DNA of 64,000 bases from the NCBI GenBank assembly GCA_017501345.1, contig JAFVXC010000035.1:1-64000 (forward strand), given 5' to 3'. The notes below the pieces were generated by a model. It saw nothing but the letters and a program-made list of their open reading frames with translations, searched no databases and was not told the origin of the DNA. The DNA is from Clostridia bacterium (GTDB taxonomy: Bacteria > Bacillota_A > Clostridia > Oscillospirales > CAG-272). Below, piece by piece: positions 36,488-47,343 of the stretch (the stretch's first letter is position 1; every line of letters begins with the position of its first letter). A program made the translations under genes and the position numbers.

Positions 36488-37789
36488 TTACGCTTGTTTT
36501 CTCAGATCCTTGATCCGCTTTGCCTTTCCCTCAAAGCGTTGCAGGGTGTTGGGGGATTCGAGCTTGATCTTTGCGTCAAGTCCGAGCACGGTGCGCAGCT
36601 TTGCGCGGACTGCACCCGAGAGCGCTTCAAGCTCCTTGAAGGAGTCTGTGGGACGGAGAAGCTCAACGCGGATGGTGAGCTTGTCAAGGTATCCCTCGCG
36701 CTCCACGATGATCTCGTAGTGCGGACCGAGCTCGGAAAAGCTCAGAATGACCTCCTCGATCTGACCGGGGAATACGTTGACGCCGCGTACCTTCAGCATA
36801 TCGTCGCTGCGTCCCGAGAGATTCTCCATACGACAGAAGGTTCTGCCGCACTTGCAGGGCTCGTAAAAGAGACGCGTGATATCCTTCGTGCGGTAACGGA
36901 TGAGGGGGATACCCTCCTTTTTGATACAGGTGATGACAAGCTCGCCCTTTTCACCGGCGGGCAGAACCTCGCCGCTTTCGGGGTCGATGATCTCGGGGAT
37001 GAAGAAGTCCTCGTTGATGTGCATACCGCACAGATGCTCGCATTCGCCCGAAACGCCGGGGCCGCAGAGCTCGCTCATGCCGTAATTGGAGGTGATGAGA
37101 AGGTCCTCGCCCCAATATTTGTGCATTTCCTCGCGCATCGCATCGGTCAGAAGCTCACTGCCGACGAGCGCGATGCGTACCTTGAGGTCCTTCCTCGGAT
37201 CGACGCCCATCTCGCGTGCCACCTCGGCAAGGCGAAGCGCATAGGAGGGGGTCGCGACGAGCAGCGTGGTCTCAAAGTCCTGCATATACATGATCTGCTT
37301 TTCCGAGTTGCCGGTGGAGGAGGGAACGATCGCCGCTCCGATCCTTTCAAGACCGTAATGCAGGCCGAGCGCACCCGTAAACATACCATATCCGAAGCAG
37401 ATCTGTGCGATGTCCTCGCGCGAGGCTCCGCCCATACAGGCGATACGGGAAACGCATTCGGTCCACATATCCATATCATTTTTCGTGTATCCGACCACGG
37501 TAGGCTTGCCCGTGGTGCCGCTCGACGCGTGGATGCGCACGAGCTCCTCCTTCGGGACTGCAAAGAGACCGAAGGGATAGTTGTCACGCATATCCTGCTT
37601 TGTGACGAAGGGAAGGCGTGCGAGATCCGCGAGGGACTTAATATCCTCGGGCTTTACACCGAGCGCATCCATTTTTTTGCGGTAAGCGGGAACCTTCGCG
37701 TAAACGCGGGCGACGGTTTCCTTCAATCTTTCGAGCTGGATCGCTTCGATCTCAGCGCGGGACAGTGTTTCTTCTTTTGACCAGATCAT
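36488..37789 (-). CDS. paaK: phenylacetate-CoA ligase (copy 2)
   Basis: A 433-residue paralogue of the enzyme at 32800, with [32 protein letters not shown] and RGVNVFPGQIEEV. The two copies differ along their whole length, so the duplication is old and they may prefer different aryl acids. The AGGAGT ribosome-binding site lies just upstream. It sits 11 bases after the symporter gene and 72 bases before iorA. Confidence 0.92.
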   Translation of the reverse strand: MIWSKEETLSRAEIEAIQLERLKETVARVYAKVPAYRKKMDALGVKPEDIKSLADLARLPFVTKQDMRDNYPFGLFAVPKEELVRIHASSGTTGKPTVVGYTKNDMDMWTECVSRIACMGGASREDIAQICFGYGMFTGALGLHYGLERIGAAIVPSSTGNSEKQIMYMQDFETTLLVATPSYALRLAEVAREMGVDPRKDLKVRIALVGSELLTDAMREEMHKYWGEDLLITSNYGMSELCGPGVSGECEHLCGMHINEDFFIPEIIDPESGEVLPAGEKGELVITCIKKEGIPLIRYRTKDITRLFYEPCKCGRTFCRMENLSGRSDDMLKVRGVNVFPGQIEEVILSFSELGPHYEIIVEREGYLDKLTIRVELLRPTDSFKELEALSGAVRAKLRTVLGLDAKIKLESPNTLQRFEGKAKRIKDLRKQA

Positions 37790-37800
37790 AGGGACTCCTG

Positions 37801-39345
37801 TTAAATTTCGTTTTCGAGGGGGGCGTCAAACGCCTTTTCAAGAATTGCGTCGTCGGGGCGCTTCGTAAAGAGGCTGACGACGGGGGTGATAATGAGAGAG
37901 GATACGATACAAGTGACACCGATCATAGGTGAGCACGAGATACCGTTTTTGATCGCGGCGCCAAGTGTTTCGGCTCCGCTTGGGTGATTGTAGCCAAGCA
38001 CGAGGATGAGGACGACAGTCAGCACGAGCGAGCTCAGGATCGAGCACCAGACTGCAGGGCGGGTGACGCGCTTCGTGATCACACCGAGAACGAAGGGCCC
38101 GATGAAGCAGCCTGCAAGCGTGCCCCAGCTGATTCCCATCAGATAGGCGATCGCGGCAATGTTGAATTTTTCATTGAGGATCGCAAGCACGACCGAGATC
38201 GCGATGAAGATGATGCAAAGCACGCGCATCAGAATGTTCACGTGCTTGTCGCTTGCCTTTTTGTTGATGCCGCCCTTATAAAGATCGATCGACACCACGG
38301 ATGCGCTGACGAGAGATACGGAGGAGAGGGTGGACATACTTGCAGAGAGGATCAGCACCGCGATAAGTCCGGTAAAGCCAACGGGGATCGCGACGAGGAG
38401 CATCTGCGGGATGACCTGCGAGTCGGGAGCGTTTTTGATCGCCTCCTGCTCGAAAAGATTGCTGAGCGCACCGGAAAAATATGCTGCAAATCCGATGACC
38501 AGTGCGAATATCGTGCTGACGACCACGCCCTGTCGGATGGCTTTTCTGTCGCGGATCGTATAATATTTATGTACCGTTTGAGGAAGAGCCCACACGCCGA
38601 GCGAGGTGAGCAGGATCAGCGATATGAGGGAAACGGTGCTTCCGTAGAGGCCGGTCTTTTCGGCACCAAAGGTATGCCAGGTGAGAAGCGGGTTCTGCGT
38701 CAGCTCGGAAATATCCCAAGAAACGTCGGGGTGAGAGAGGAGACAAACGACCATAACCACAACACCGAAGAGCATCACGATGCCTTGGATGAAATCCGAC
38801 AGCGCGGTGGCAAAATAGCCGCCGAAGAACAGGTAAAGCGCGGTGAGCGCGGCGAGCGCGATCATTACGATCCAGCCGGGGATGCCGAACACGATCTCGA
38901 ACAGAGCACTGAGGCCGTTGTAGACCGATGCGGAGTAGGGGATCAGAAAGACGAATATAATCACGGCGCTGGTAAGCTTGAGAGCCTTGCTGCCGTAGCG
39001 CTTTTCAAAGAACTCGGGCATCGTTTTGGACTTGAGACGCTGCGTCATATTTTTCGTGCGGCGCGCGAGGACGAGCCAGGCGATCAGCGTTCCGATGATG
39101 GCGTTACCGATTCCGACCCAAACCGAGGCAAGACCGAATTGACGTCCAAACTGACCGGCGTATCCGATGAAGATGACGGCAGAGAAATAAGTCGTTCCAT
39201 AGGCAAAGGCAGCCATCCAGCCGCCGAGTCCTTTTTTGCCGGCGAGCAGAAAATCGTTGACCGAGTTCGACCGATTACGCGTATAAAAAGCAATGCACAC
39301 CATTGAAATGACGTATAGGGCGAGCATCAGGTAATCCCAAAGCAT
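37801..39345 (-). CDS. sodium:solute symporter (SSS family)
   Basis: A 514-residue membrane protein with about 13 helices. The start LYVISMVCIAFYTRNRSNSVNDFLLAGKKGLGGWMAAFAYG and the LFFGGYFATALSDFIQGIVMLFG segment are SSS-family signatures (PutP/PanF type). ATG 39345 follows GGGAGGC. As first gene of the operon it probably takes up the aromatic amino acid or exports/imports the arylacetate; the sequence does not tell which. Confidence 0.9.
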   Translation of the reverse strand: MLWDYLMLALYVISMVCIAFYTRNRSNSVNDFLLAGKKGLGGWMAAFAYGTTYFSAVIFIGYAGQFGRQFGLASVWVGIGNAIIGTLIAWLVLARRTKNMTQRLKSKTMPEFFEKRYGSKALKLTSAVIIFVFLIPYSASVYNGLSALFEIVFGIPGWIVMIALAALTALYLFFGGYFATALSDFIQGIVMLFGVVVMVVCLLSHPDVSWDISELTQNPLLTWHTFGAEKTGLYGSTVSLISLILLTSLGVWALPQTVHKYYTIRDRKAIRQGVVVSTIFALVIGFAAYFSGALSNLFEQEAIKNAPDSQVIPQMLLVAIPVGFTGLIAVLILSASMSTLSSVSLVSASVVSIDLYKGGINKKASDKHVNILMRVLCIIFIAISVVLAILNEKFNIAAIAYLMGISWGTLAGCFIGPFVLGVITKRVTRPAVWCSILSSLVLTVVLILVLGYNHPSGAETLGAAIKNGISCSPMIGVTCIVSSLIITPVVSLFTKRPDDAILEKAFDAPLENEI

Positions 39346-39375
39346 AATAAGCCTCCCTGAATAATGATATCCTTC

Positions 39376-39404
39376 ATTATACACCATCTTGTGATAGAAG
39401 TCAA
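39376..39404 (-). promoter_or_regulatory. promoter of the aromatic amino acid operon
   Basis: On the minus strand TTGACT, 17 bases, TATAAT; 31 bases before the symporter start. The rest of the 39405-39765 gap is AT-rich and shows no gene. Confidence 0.82.
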
Positions 39405-39598
39405 ATCCTTTTTTGAAAATAGTGCGCTTTAAATCGACAAAATATCAAAAAAATTTCATTTTTTTGTGTGGAGGAGCGGATTTTACCTCGCAGAAAGTAG
39501 CAACGCACGGACTTTCGATCAGAGAGACGCGCTGTTTCCTTATTAAAGATGGGTCGAAAATGAGATAAACAGAGCAATAATCAACGAAAAATTCCCAT

Positions 39599-39627
39599 TC
39601 ATAAAGAAATCTCTTCGGCGCAGAATA
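39599..39627 (+). promoter_or_regulatory. possible sigma-G promoter of the SASP gene
   Basis: TCATA (39599-39603), 17 bases, CAGAATA (39621-39627), against a sigma-G pattern of GNATA and CATNNTA. Each element has one mismatch, so this is a weak call. Confidence 0.35.
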
Positions 39628-39765
39628 GTAACAGAGCCGCGAAAGCGTCTCGATTCAATATAGATTGTGCGGACGCTGCGCGGAAGGATTCGTGAAACAG
39701 ACGTGCGGAAGAAACCGAGAAGGGCGGCAGAGGCACAGACAATCAGAAATAGGAGATTTCAGATT

Positions 39766-39963
39766 ATGGCAAGCAATAAGACTCTTGTTCCCGAGGCAAA
39801 GGAAGCAATGAACCGTTTCAAGATGGAAGCGGCAAGCGAAGTCGGTGTTACCCTTAACCAGGGCTACAACGGCGAGCTGACCTCCCGTCAGGCAGGCTCT
39901 GTCGGCGGTCAGATGGTTAAGAAGATGATCGAGTCCTACGAGAACTCGCTGAAGACCAAGTAA
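39766..39963 (+). CDS. alpha/beta-type small acid-soluble spore protein
   Basis: A 65-residue SASP that coats spore DNA and protects it from UV and heat. The family core is complete: KEAMNRFKMEAASEVGV (the Glu-Val/Leu-Gly GPR protease site region) and GYNGELTSRQAGSVGGQMVKKMIE. ATG 39766 follows TAGGAGA. It proves sporulation genes are carried. A 29-codon ORF lies in its 3' region (40034-40123), but support for that is weak. Confidence 0.95.
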   Translation: MASNKTLVPEAKEAMNRFKMEAASEVGVTLNQGYNGELTSRQAGSVGGQMVKKMIESYENSLKTK

Positions 39964-40130
39964 TTTCCATCCTTTGAATAAAAGGACGACTGCGTGGAGG
40001 TTGACGGCTTCGGACGGTACGCGGGAGACGGAAGAATGGACCGACACCGTGCGGTAGTGATTACCGATGAAGCGGAGAAGGGTCGGATGGACGGTCGGAG
40101 ACAGAACCGTAGAGCCGTTATATGACAGAA

Positions 40131-40168
40131 AGTGGGCTGATTCACATTTGTGAATCAGCCCACTAATA
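40131..40168. terminator. bidirectional terminator after the SASP gene
   Basis: A 16-bp stem (40131-40146 with 40149-40164), very short loop. It separates the SASP and convergent ThuA-like genes. Confidence 0.82.
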
Positions 40169-40192
40169 TTTGTATTCGATTACCGAAGGGAA

Positions 40193-40936
40193 TTACTGTG
40201 CGTTAAATTCGTCAACGATCGGCGTGAGAATATGAGGACACTTATCGAGGATCTCATAGCCGAGCTCGTTGGGCTTTACGTAGTAGACCGCGTTTGTGAT
40301 GATGCGGCGAACGTAAGGATTGAAGAAGGATTTGCAGGTCTCGTGGCCGGGCTGGAAGTAGAAGATCTTTCCCGCACCGCGCGTCCAAACTGCACCCGAA
40401 CGGAAGATGTTACCGTCCTCAAACCAACCGCCGAAGATCAGCTCCTCGGGCTCGGGAATGAAGAAGGGCTCCGAGTAAAGCTCCTCCTCTTCGATGAGGA
40501 AGTGATCGGGAATGCCTGCCGCGATCGGATGCCCGGGATTAAGGTTCCAGATGATCTCCTTCTGATTACGTCCCCACTGCAGATTGCCGTTCGTACCGAG
40601 GATCGCCTTGAAGGGCTTCGAGTGATGGCCCGAATGCAGGGCGATAAAGCCCATCTTGCCGAGGTAAACGCGCTGCTGGATCTTCTTTACGAGCTCGTCA
40701 TCTACCTCCTTGTGTGCGCCGTGGCCCCACCAGAGGAGAACGTCGGTGTCGTTCAGGACCTCGTCGGGAAGTCCCTGGTCGGGATCGTCAAGCGCCGCGA
40801 GGCGGACCTCGAGATCGTCCTGCTCATCGAGGAATTCCTTAATGACTGCGTGCAGACCGTTCGGGTAAAGCTTCTTTACCGATTCCTTTTTCTTTTCGTG
40901 GCGGAATTCATTCCATACCGTTACCTTGATTGACAT
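40193..40936 (-). CDS. ThuA-like protein (trehalose-utilisation type)
   Basis: A 247-residue protein of the ThuA family (glutamine amidotransferase-like fold). LLWWGHGAHKEVDDELV, GFIALHSGHHSKPF and GHPIAAGIPDHFLIEEEELYSEPF are characteristic, as is the final GAGKIFYFQPGHET. Family members take part in sugar metabolism, but the reaction is not settled. AGGATAGG precedes the start at 40936. Confidence 0.9.
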   Translation of the reverse strand: MSIKVTVWNEFRHEKKKESVKKLYPNGLHAVIKEFLDEQDDLEVRLAALDDPDQGLPDEVLNDTDVLLWWGHGAHKEVDDELVKKIQQRVYLGKMGFIALHSGHHSKPFKAILGTNGNLQWGRNQKEIIWNLNPGHPIAAGIPDHFLIEEEELYSEPFFIPEPEELIFGGWFEDGNIFRSGAVWTRGAGKIFYFQPGHETCKSFFNPYVRRIITNAVYYVKPNELGYEILDKCPHILTPIVDEFNAQ

Positions 40937-40980
40937 AGATAATACCTATCCTTTCTTCTTGTGTGTTAGGATTTGCTTTT

Positions 40981-41009
40981 AGTATAAGACAAATTATGTG
41001 CTTTTTCAA
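40981..41009 (-). promoter_or_regulatory. promoter of the ThuA-like gene
   Basis: On the minus strand TTGAAA, 17 bases, TATACT. Confidence 0.7.
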
Positions 41010-41076
41010 GACAGAAAAAAGGAATTTTCAGACAAATCTTGCTGTCTCTTTTTTGCGGCTGCAAAATGGGTGTCAC

Positions 41077-41775
41077 TCAATGATTCGGATTCGGAATGGG
41101 TGCTGTGAGGAGGGAGAGCGTAGGGGAACGAAGTGCAGCGACGAGCTCCTCGCGGGTCGTGATCGGTGCTTCTGTTTCGATGCCGCCCGAGATGATGTGC
41201 TCGGATGTGTGGATGTCGCTTCCCGACGACCGCATCAGTCCGTACCGCTCCGCCCACTGAGACGCGATCCAGTTGCGGGAATCGTGCTCGAAGTGACCGT
41301 TATAGACCTCGATGCCGTCGAGGTCTACGGGGGGCGTGATCCGAATACCGTTGCGGAAGGGATGCGCCTGATAGAGGAGACCGCCGACTGCGTGGAGCTC
41401 CTCGCGTACATCTTCAAGATGCGCGTCCATCATATCGGGGAACGATCGCAAAAGCTCCTCGGTCACGCCCTGAAGCAGGTAATCGTTTCCGCCGTCGCGG
41501 TTGAGGCGAAGCTCACAGCCGAGAATGACGTGAAGTCGCCCCCTTGCGGCATCCTCAAAAAGATGGAAGCCGTTCATAAAATAATCGATCTTTTTGTTCC
41601 AGTCCCAGTCGGAGTGGTCAAATCGCTTATTTTTGTAGGTGTATTTGCTGAGGTGATTTGTGAGGACGACGGTGGTGTAGCCGCTTTCGATATAACGCTC
41701 CGCAAGCTCCTTTGCAGAGAGACGTCCGCAATCACTGACCTCTGCCGAATGGCAGTGTAATTCGGTTTTGAACAT
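41077..41775 (-). CDS. PHP-domain phosphoesterase
   Basis: A 232-residue metal-dependent phosphoesterase. The family motif ELHCHSAEVSDCGRLS (metal-binding His pair) is at the N terminus, then VVLTNHLSK, VILGCELRL, LLYQAHPFRNG and the C-terminal GSDIHTSEHI with its Asp-x-His ligands. Histidinol phosphatases and 5'-3' exonucleases share the fold; the short length suggests a stand-alone phosphatase. ATG 41775 is chosen, with 41793 also possible. Confidence 0.85.
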   Translation of the reverse strand: MFKTELHCHSAEVSDCGRLSAKELAERYIESGYTTVVLTNHLSKYTYKNKRFDHSDWDWNKKIDYFMNGFHLFEDAARGRLHVILGCELRLNRDGGNDYLLQGVTEELLRSFPDMMDAHLEDVREELHAVGGLLYQAHPFRNGIRITPPVDLDGIEVYNGHFEHDSRNWIASQWAERYGLMRSSGSDIHTSEHIISGGIETEAPITTREELVAALRSPTLSLLTAPIPNPNH

Positions 41776-41899
41776 AACAAAGTCTCTTTTCATTTCCCGA
41801 CGGTAAGCCTTCACGGGGCTTCTGCCGCCTGATTTGATATGCCTATTGTACTACATTCTTCCGCACTTTGCAAGGCGTATTCCTAAAAAAAGTTAAATT

Positions 41900-43006
41900 T
41901 TATTCATCAGAGATGATCCCGCCGCCTGCGAGATAGTCGCCCTCGTACATCACGAAGGATTGTCCGGGGGCGATCGCACGGACGGGCTCGTCAAATTCAA
42001 CGAAGAGACGGTCATCTGCGATCTGCGTGACTGTCGCGGGTACGGGGGTGTGGTGATAGCGCACCTTTGCGGTGACGCGTACGGGGGAATCGAGTCGGTC
42101 CCAGAGCATCAGATTTGCTCGCTCGGCCTTGAGAGTCCGTCGGAACAGTCCCTCGTTTCTCGCAAGCGTGACCGTATTCCTTGCGGCATCCTTTTTCGAA
42201 ACGTACATCGGCTCGCCGAGTGCGATCCCGAGCCCCTTTCTTTGTCCGACCGTGTAGTGGATGATGCCCTTGTGACGGCCGAGGTAATTTCCGCTTTCGT
42301 CGAGAAAATCTCCCTCGGGGAAGGATTCCCCCGTATGATGCTTGATAAACGCCGCATAGTCACCGTCGGGAATGAAGCAGATGTCCTGGCTGTCCTTCCG
42401 ATTTGCGCTCACAAAGCCGAGCGAACCGGCAATCTCTCTGACCTCGTTTTTCGTCATACCGCCGAGCGGAAACAACACGCGGGAAAGCTGCTCCTGCGAG
42501 AGAGACCAGAGCATATAGGTCTGGTCCTTGCTCAGATCCTCAGCCCGGCGCAGGATATAGCGACCGCCGCTCTCTCGCTCGATCTTTGAGTAGTGTCCCG
42601 TTGCGAGGTAGGGGAAGCTGAGCGCATCTGCCGCGTCAAGGAGCTTTCCGAATTTGAGGCAGCGGTTGCATTCGACGCAGGGGTTCGGCGTGCCGCCCGC
42701 CCGATAGGTCTCGATGAAGGGCTCGACGACCGATGCACAGAATTCGTTTGAAAAATTCAAGGCGCGGTGAGGAATTCCGAGGCGATCTGCCGCGTCACGC
42801 GCGTCGTCGATCGGGGAGGACCGGGGAAGGGCACGCTGCGCCTCGGGTGTCAGAAGCTCGCGCTCAAACATCTGAAGGGTAACGCCAAGAGTGTCGTATC
42901 CGTCTCTCTTCAGAAGATACGCGGCGACTGCGCTGTCTACGCCGCCGCTCATCGCGATCATCACGCGGCGCGGCTCACGGGTCACGTCAAAGCTGCTTTG
43001 TTCCAT
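41900..43006 (-). CDS. mnmA: tRNA-specific 2-thiouridylase
   Basis: A 368-residue enzyme that places sulfur on wobble U34 of tRNA-Lys/Glu/Gln. The PP-loop AMSGGVDSAVAAYLL starts the protein; the catalytic cysteines lie in NPCVECNRCLKF and SQDICFIPDGDY. ATG 43006 follows ACGGAGAA. It overlaps the upstream trmL gene by 20 bases. The sulfur probably comes from a cysteine desulfurase such as the one at 62558 or another not in the window. Confidence 0.95.
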   Translation of the reverse strand: MEQSSFDVTREPRRVMIAMSGGVDSAVAAYLLKRDGYDTLGVTLQMFERELLTPEAQRALPRSSPIDDARDAADRLGIPHRALNFSNEFCASVVEPFIETYRAGGTPNPCVECNRCLKFGKLLDAADALSFPYLATGHYSKIERESGGRYILRRAEDLSKDQTYMLWSLSQEQLSRVLFPLGGMTKNEVREIAGSLGFVSANRKDSQDICFIPDGDYAAFIKHHTGESFPEGDFLDESGNYLGRHKGIIHYTVGQRKGLGIALGEPMYVSKKDAARNTVTLARNEGLFRRTLKAERANLMLWDRLDSPVRVTAKVRYHHTPVPATVTQIADDRLFVEFDEPVRAIAPGQSFVMYEGDYLAGGGIISDE

Positions 43007-43514
43007 ATGTTTCTCCGTTCCAATCGTACCTTGTGAGATTTCCTTCCTTCGAAAGCCCGTCGAAATCCCATTGCCTAAGTACCTCGTATGCGGCAATTGC
43101 GACCGAATTCGAAAGATTCAGACTGCGTAGGGTGTTTCGCATCGGGATGCGGAGTGCCGTGTCGGGATGGCGGACGAGCAGCTCCTCGGGGAGCCCCGCA
43201 TCCTCTCTGCCGAACATCAGATAGGTGTCGCCCTCATACGTCACGTCTGTATGGCGGTGCCGCGCCTTGGTGGTAAAGAACCAGACCGCAGCATTCGGAT
43301 TCTTTCCGAAAAAATCCTCCACGCCGTCGTAGTAATGCACGTCGAGCTTGTCCCAGTAATCAAGCCCCGCACGCTTCATCTTTTTGTCGTTTATCTCGAA
43401 GCCGAGCGGTCTGATCAGATGGAGAGAAGCACCCGTGACGGCGCAGGTGCGTGCGATGTTTCCTGTGTTTTGCGGGATCTGCGGCTCGCAGAGTACGATG
43501 TGAAGGCGGTTCAT
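42987..43514 (-). CDS. trmL: tRNA (cytidine/uridine-2'-O-)-methyltransferase
   Basis: A 175-residue SPOUT-class enzyme that methylates the wobble ribose of tRNA-Leu. The start MNRLHIVLCEPQIPQNTGNIART, the middle MFGREDAGLPEELL and end IPMRNTLRSLNLSNSVAIAAYE form the SAM-binding knot. ATG 43514 follows GAAAGGAT. It overlaps mnmA by 20 bases, so two wobble-modification enzymes are translated in a coupled way. Confidence 0.93.
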   Translation of the reverse strand: MNRLHIVLCEPQIPQNTGNIARTCAVTGASLHLIRPLGFEINDKKMKRAGLDYWDKLDVHYYDGVEDFFGKNPNAAVWFFTTKARHRHTDVTYEGDTYLMFGREDAGLPEELLVRHPDTALRIPMRNTLRSLNLSNSVAIAAYEVLRQWDFDGLSKEGNLTRYDWNGETYGTKQL

Positions 43515-43647
43515 AATAAATCCTTTCGGACACCTGCCGACCCTGTGTGTGGCTCGGCGCGTGCACTTTGTCTTGCTTTTTACAACATTATAGTATATTC
43601 CGATTTGTTTTTCAAGCATTTTTTTTGGATTTTGAGATAAAATTTAC

Positions 43648-43665
43648 AAATTACTATGGTAATTT
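43648..43665. promoter_or_regulatory. palindromic operator candidate before secA
   Basis: AAATTAC (43648-43654), TATG, GTAATTT (43659-43665), lying just upstream of TATAAT (43680-43685) and covering the place of a -35 element. It resembles a dimeric repressor site; no binding protein is known to me. Confidence 0.35.
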
Positions 43666-43749
43666 ATGAGAATATGATGTATAATAAAATGGATTAGGTG
43701 TTTTTACTCAAAATGCGTCAAAAAATCAGACACGAAAGGTACGGGAATT

Positions 43750-46536
<2,787 letters not shown>

Positions 46537-46547
46537 ACGGTGGAGCT

Positions 46548-47282
46548 ATGGGATTTGGTATTTTAACGGCAGGCTATTATATAGCCTTTCTCGTGGGAAT
46601 GATGTGGCAGAGCGAGATCTGGGGGATACTCCTGATCCTTCTCGGATGTGCGATGCTTCTTTATGCGATCTCCCGACTGATGGAATACGAGTATAGCTTT
46701 CGGAATGCTTTGTTTTTCGGCGTGGTATTGCTCCTTCCGTCTGTTTACCGCCTCTTTTTCTGGCTTTCCGAGAATTTTCTTTGGGAGCTTCCCGTGTTTT
46801 CGGATTCGATATTCGAAACCGTAAAGCTCGCCGAGTTCGTCGCCTTTGCGGCATTTCAGCTTACGCTGCTTCTTGCGATCCGAAAGCTCGCGCGCGACGT
46901 CGATAACCCGAGGATCGCGGCGTCGACAGAGCGGAATATGGTATGCCTCGGGCTTTACGTTGCAGTACAGCTGATCTCGAAAACGCCCTTTTCCGCGGCA
47001 GTATATTTCGCTTTTTCCGCAATGCTCCTCCAGATTGTGTATCACGTTCTGGTCGGTGTGATGCTGGTCAGCTGCTATATGCGTATCTGTGACGCGGAGG
47101 ACGAGGATATGCCGCTGAGAAGATCGCGCTTTGCGTGGGTCAACCGCATTCGCGAGGAGCGCGCGCGGCGTGAGCAGGCGGCGGCAGACAGCGTAACGAA
47201 ATATGCGGAGGACAAGCTGAAGAAGCGACGCGAGGAGCGTGAACGGCGCTATAACGCGCAAAATCGCAAAAAAAGAAAATAA
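46548..47282 (+). CDS. membrane protein with basic C-terminal helix, unknown
   Basis: A 244-residue protein with about six membrane helices in the first 180 residues, followed by a cytoplasmic Arg/Lys/Glu-rich helix (EERARREQAAADSVTKYAEDKLKKRREE) likely to form a coiled coil or bind nucleic acid or phospholipid. GGTGGAG precedes ATG 46548. I recognise no family. It directly follows secA and may be cotranscribed. Confidence 0.7.
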   Translation: MGFGILTAGYYIAFLVGMMWQSEIWGILLILLGCAMLLYAISRLMEYEYSFRNALFFGVVLLLPSVYRLFFWLSENFLWELPVFSDSIFETVKLAEFVAFAAFQLTLLLAIRKLARDVDNPRIAASTERNMVCLGLYVAVQLISKTPFSAAVYFAFSAMLLQIVYHVLVGVMLVSCYMRICDAEDEDMPLRRSRFAWVNRIREERARREQAAADSVTKYAEDKLKKRREERERRYNAQNRKKRK

Positions 47283-47343
47283 TGCGGCTGTGCCGCGTAT
47301 GACTTTATCAGAATCAGACCCGTATTGAAGGGAGGTAGAAGAA

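Noticed and set aside
35345..37780. 811-codon plus-strand open frame across iorA and paaK
   Set aside because: It is antisense to two verified enzymes and contains no conserved motif; the third-position GC bias removes stop codons.
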